From contig JAMXBD010000395.1 of the NCBI GenBank assembly GCA_024138025.1, positions 558,001 through 622,000 on the forward strand: a stretch of 64,000 bases of DNA, read 5' to 3'. The notes beneath the pieces are model-generated. The model saw only the letters and a program-made list of their open reading frames with translations, had not been told where the DNA came from and did no database searches. A program made the translations under genes and the position numbers. Origin of the DNA: Combretum micranthum (lineage: Eukaryota; Streptophyta; Magnoliopsida; Myrtales; Combretaceae). This document shows, piece after piece, positions 60,946-64,000 of this stretch (positions within the stretch are counted from its first letter, which is position 1; each line of letters starts with the position of its first letter).

Positions 60946-62407
60946 TGATAAGTGTCATTAGACCCTTAATTTTGATGCTATTTGAACATTCTTGGTATGT
61001 AATTTCTGAGATTTCATGGAGAAAAGGACATTAATTTTGTGAAAAATTCATTTCTTGGCTTAAAGATCATATTTGGAAGTTTTTATGATGGTTCAAAGGA
61101 AATTAAAGCAAATTAAACAAGTTTGAATCAATTTTGTTCAAGAAGGAAGTTTATGTTTTCATCCTTTTGTTCATCCTTGGCAGGGAAGAACTGGGAGGAA
61201 GAGGTCAGAATGCAAAAGAGAATTTTAATCTTCATCCTACCTTCATCCTTAGCCAGGAAGGACGCGAAGGATGCGAACAGCAGCTACACATGAAGAAAAG
61301 ATTTCAGCCTTTTATTCATCCTCACCCAGGGCTGACAGTCGAGGAAGACATCAGAAGGCTTTTAAACAAGTTTTAGTTATTTTTGCCTTCATCCCTGCCC
61401 GATCCTGGCCAGGATGACGCCTGAGGATGAACTGGATTTTTCCAAAAGTATAAATAGAGCTCTGTTTTCTTGTTTTATAATTTTTAGATCATTTTCTTAG
61501 GCTCTAAAACAGAAATTACGAAGGATTTTGCTAGGGCATCCATTGAAGATCTCAAGACATCAATTAGGGTTTATTCTTTCTATCATGATTCTTTCTATTT
61601 CCTCTAGATCTTTTGTTCTTATTTTGAATCTCATGGAGGAGTAGATTCTTATACTCTTCATCTTGTGAAACCCTAACCATACGAATTGAATTGTCTTTTG
61701 ATTGATGAATATTCATGTCTTTGTATCTATTAATGTGATTCAATAGCCTTGTGATTGAATTGTGCACAAATTAATTGCATGCTTGATTCTTATTGGATTG
61801 AAAGAGGTTTCATTCAATTAGATAGATCTTCATGAATAGACGAATTGCTAAAGATAGATCTTCATGAATAGACGAATTGCTAATTTCACCTAGAGGTAGG
61901 GAAATTACGATTTTCTGCTATAAAGAATTTAATTCTTGTTCAAGGATCATGATCTTTAATGCAATCCTATGTAATGTTAGTAAGGGAGAGGTCTCTACTA
62001 TCTCATTTAGGGTTAGGAATTGATTAACTCGAGGGAGGAATTGATTTACTTGTTGAGATCCCGTAGTGCAAAGCATGAATGATTCATTAATCAATCTTTT
62101 ATTATAAGAACTTAGGTTAGGGTGGATCAAGGTGGAGAGTATGTCTTGTGATTGAATTCATCTTTGAAAGCAACATTAGTTGATTTAGAGCTTGCTTAAT
62201 CTTTTGCTTAGTAGTTAATTGTAGATTTCTCTCCAAAATTTAGGCTAAATAGTAGAGAACGGTAATACTAGTACTTGTTCTTCAAAATCCCTGAGGACGA
62301 TACCCTAAAATCTATGCTACATCGAATAGGTGCTTGCCTAGCTTCGATCGTAGATTTAATCGGGTTTACAAATTTTAGAAATTAATACGATCGGTAAAAC
62401 ATCATCA
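60946..62407 (+). repeat. Second LTR of the young Athila element, 1462 bp
   Basis: It runs from TGATAAGTGTCATTAG to AAAACATCATCA. Compared with 48388-49850, most differences I can see are 1-4 base indels: CCC/CC near 61237, AAAA/AAA near 61365, CCCC/CCC near 61400, GATC/GATAGATC near 61855, GG/GGG near 62035. It has the same TATAAAT box at 61449-61455. It is followed by a primer site, so it serves as both the 3' LTR of the first unit and the 5' LTR of the second. Confidence 0.93.
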
Positions 62408-62414
62408 AGTTTCT

Positions 62415-62432
62415 TGGCGCCGTTGCCGGGGA
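62415..62432 (+). other. Second primer-binding site, tRNA-Asp type
   Basis: TGGCGCCGTTGCCGGGGA, identical to 49858-49875, lies 7 bases after the second LTR. Its presence shows that a second internal region begins here. Confidence 0.88.
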
Positions 62433-62680
62433 TTTGAAAAGCAATATTAGGAAAAGCCATATTATCTACTACTTTAGTCATTTTTTTTTTATTTTCTTCT
62501 TCTCCTGCTTTCAATAATTCTGATTGTTCTTATTTGTTGTTATAGGTGTATGACAAGGAGCCTTCCGACAGATCTTCTCGATTTAGACCCTGAAATCGAG
62601 AGAACATTCCGTAAAACTAGGAAACATAGTTGCTGAACATTTGATCATCATTCCAGATTAAGCAAGAGGAAGAACAAGTC

Positions 62681-63159
62681 ATGGCTGGAGAATATCCTAA
62701 AACCAATTTGGAGTATTCAAGGCCTACTCTTGATGGCACCGGTCCAACTATTGTGAAGCCTCCCATTGGGGCTAATAACTTTGAAATTAAAGGTGTTGTC
62801 ATCCAACTTTTGCAGCAATACTGTCAATTTGATGGACTTCCGGATGAGGATCCACATGCACATATCCAAAGTTTCTTAGAAATTTGTGAAACTTTTAAAA
62901 GCAATGGAGTTGCTGATGATGCCGTGCGTCTTAGACTTTTTCCTTTTTCATTGAGAGGGAAAGCTAAGAATTGGTTAACTTCCTTAGGAGCTGGAGCTAT
63001 TACAAGTTGGGAGGATATGGTTAAACAATTTTTGGATAACTACTTTCCTCCATGTAAAACAACCAAGTTAAGGAATGATATCTCTTCTTTTGTTCAAAAT
63101 GACTCAGAAACTTTGTATGATGCATGGCAAAGGTGGAAGGAATTGTTAAGGCGGTGTCC
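62681..63159 (+). pseudogene. Second gag, truncated at 63159
   Basis: From the ATG at 62681 the frame reads the same gag N-terminal and capsid sequence as 50128, with only a handful of base changes (for example GCC to ACC in the codon after CCATGTAAAACA). Similarity stops after TGTCC at 63159. Beyond it the reading continues for about 16 codons of unrelated sequence to a stop at 63206-63208. The C-terminal gag, pol and the next LTR are missing in this window. Confidence 0.88.
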
Positions 63160-64000
63160 CTATGGGGCAAGGGGGCGAGACAAGGAAAGTGAACATAAAG
63201 ACATATAATACAGACAGAAAAACAAGGTATCTAACATTCTGTTTGTTTAAACCCTGCTCCTACCCACTGACTGACTTCAGCATCAGATTGGCTACACCGG
63301 GCAACCTCCGGTGTCCCTTTGATATTTTTTTGAGTGTTTGCAGGTGCAATCTCTACCGGCCCAGATTTAGCTCGTGCAACAATGATGCTATTTGTTAAAA
63401 TTATTGTCCGTCTTAGTTTAGTGGAAAAAACTAGGTATTTATTAGTAAGACCATTGCTTAAGTTAGCACTAAGGAATGAATTCGATAGAATAATGACAAG
63501 AGTATAGAGTGTCATTTACTTTTGACTTAGGGCCATATTTATAATAGGAAAAGACTGATAAATTTGAGACGCAGATAAGTATGGTGAAAATTGTGTCTTA
63601 ATATATAAGAAGAGTGCATTTTAACACGTGCTTTCTCATTATGATAATTTTTGAGTTATCTGAGAGTGGAACAAAGTAGTTGTATATGTCTATTGATTTC
63701 TCATCTAGTACGAGGCTAACCTAATAAGTCAAAACTCTTCAGAGGGTGTTTCAAGTACTTGGTCGATAATAAGCAAAGAGTGGCCAAGCTATTATCAAGG
63801 AGGAAAGCTTGGGTTGACTCTATATGGTTATCCCAATGCCTATTATAAGCTACATAGGGACAACAGAGTTTCGCCTATGACTCAAAGAGGTCCGCCTGGG
63901 CCTAGGGAGCTCATGCCCCAAATGTCCTATTAACACTTACAATTTTACTATTCATTGAAAAGTATAGAATTAGCAAAATCATGTGGAAACGTTAAGAACC
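63160..64000. other. Unidentified sequence after the broken gag
   Basis: It begins CTATGGGGCAAGGGGGCGAG, unlike anything in the Athila element. A stretch at 63265-63360 (CCACTGACTGACTTCAGC, GGCTACACCGGGCAACCTCC, GTTTGCAGGTGC) resembles the U5 part of LTRs of some other gypsy lineages as I know them. The rest (63400-64000) has no recognisable ORF or repeat. The window ends before it can be resolved; another LTR element fused or inserted at the break is possible. Confidence 0.35.

Larger units (their letters stand above)
48388..63159 (+). mobile_element. Young Athila-lineage Ty3/gypsy element in tandem form (LTR-internal-LTR-partial internal)
   Basis: The order is LTR 48388-49850, primer site, gag-pol 50128-55336, repeat spacer, env-position ORF 57203-59274, polypurine tract, LTR 60946-62407, then a second primer site and a second gag (62681). 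Lineage evidence includes the tRNA-Asp primer site, a gag without zinc knuckle but with a GWRNHPNF box, the ADLGAS protease site, and an extra ORF after integrase. The two LTRs are nearly identical, so the element is recent. The second internal region ends abruptly at 63159, where the sequence becomes unrelated. Confidence 0.92.

Noticed and set aside
1..64000. Search for a CRISPR array, bacterial operon or phage-like defence system
   Set aside because: No regular short repeats with unique spacers, no closely packed ORFs with ribosome-binding sites, and the whole window has plant repeat and gene structure.

Overview
This window is gene-poor plant nuclear DNA, AT-rich throughout, with plant-type introns and plant transposon families. 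The SHINE-type AP2/ERF gene, the Athila-lineage Ty3/gypsy elements and the many hAT-like and CACTA-like MITEs point to a flowering plant, most likely a eudicot. No species can be named from the sequence. I see no bacterial operons, rRNA, tRNA or CRISPR.

Layout. Positions 1-1190 hold the 3' part and probable 3' LTR of a copia-type retrotransposon. From 1200 to 16400 there is AT-rich intergenic DNA with small DNA transposons: two CACTA-type MITEs, a TTA-flanked MITE, a fold-back element, members of a short family ending in GGGTTTGTTTGG, and two hAT-like elements of 0.7-1.1 kb. The one convincing host gene is at 16604-17287: a two-exon ERF transcription factor of the SHINE/WIN clade, with a TATA box at 16447. 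From 17300 to 33100 there is more intergenic DNA with further hAT-like elements. Positions 33133 to about 36190 look like a Helitron-type element read on the minus strand.

From about 37965 to 47489 lies an old Athila element on the minus strand. It keeps a 5' LTR, a degraded tRNA-Asp primer site, and decayed gag, protease, RT, RNase H and integrase. It has lost its 3' part. A hAT-like element (39006-40049) and a 1485 bp solo LTR with a perfect 5 bp duplication (41625-43109) are inserted in it.

From 48388 to about 63159 lies a young plus-strand Athila element. Its order is LTR (48388-49850), primer site, gag-pol, a repeat-rich spacer, an envelope-position ORF with an acidic tail, a polypurine tract and a second LTR (60946-62407). 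A second primer site and gag follow the second LTR directly, so this is a tandem LTR-internal-LTR-internal arrangement, broken at 63159. A 744 bp hAT-type MITE with a perfect 8 bp duplication sits in the envelope-position ORF. The coding region is well conserved but is broken by about ten short indels, many in homopolymers.

I did not find a new defence or metabolic system. The most unusual signals are in the young Athila element: a hairpin plus AAGTGTGGGGAA module that precedes the 3' LTR and recurs after the envelope-position ORF; a GATCCTG/CAGGAT palindromic repeat shared by the LTR and the spacer; splice-site-like sequences at the ORF boundaries; and the indel-only pattern of damage.
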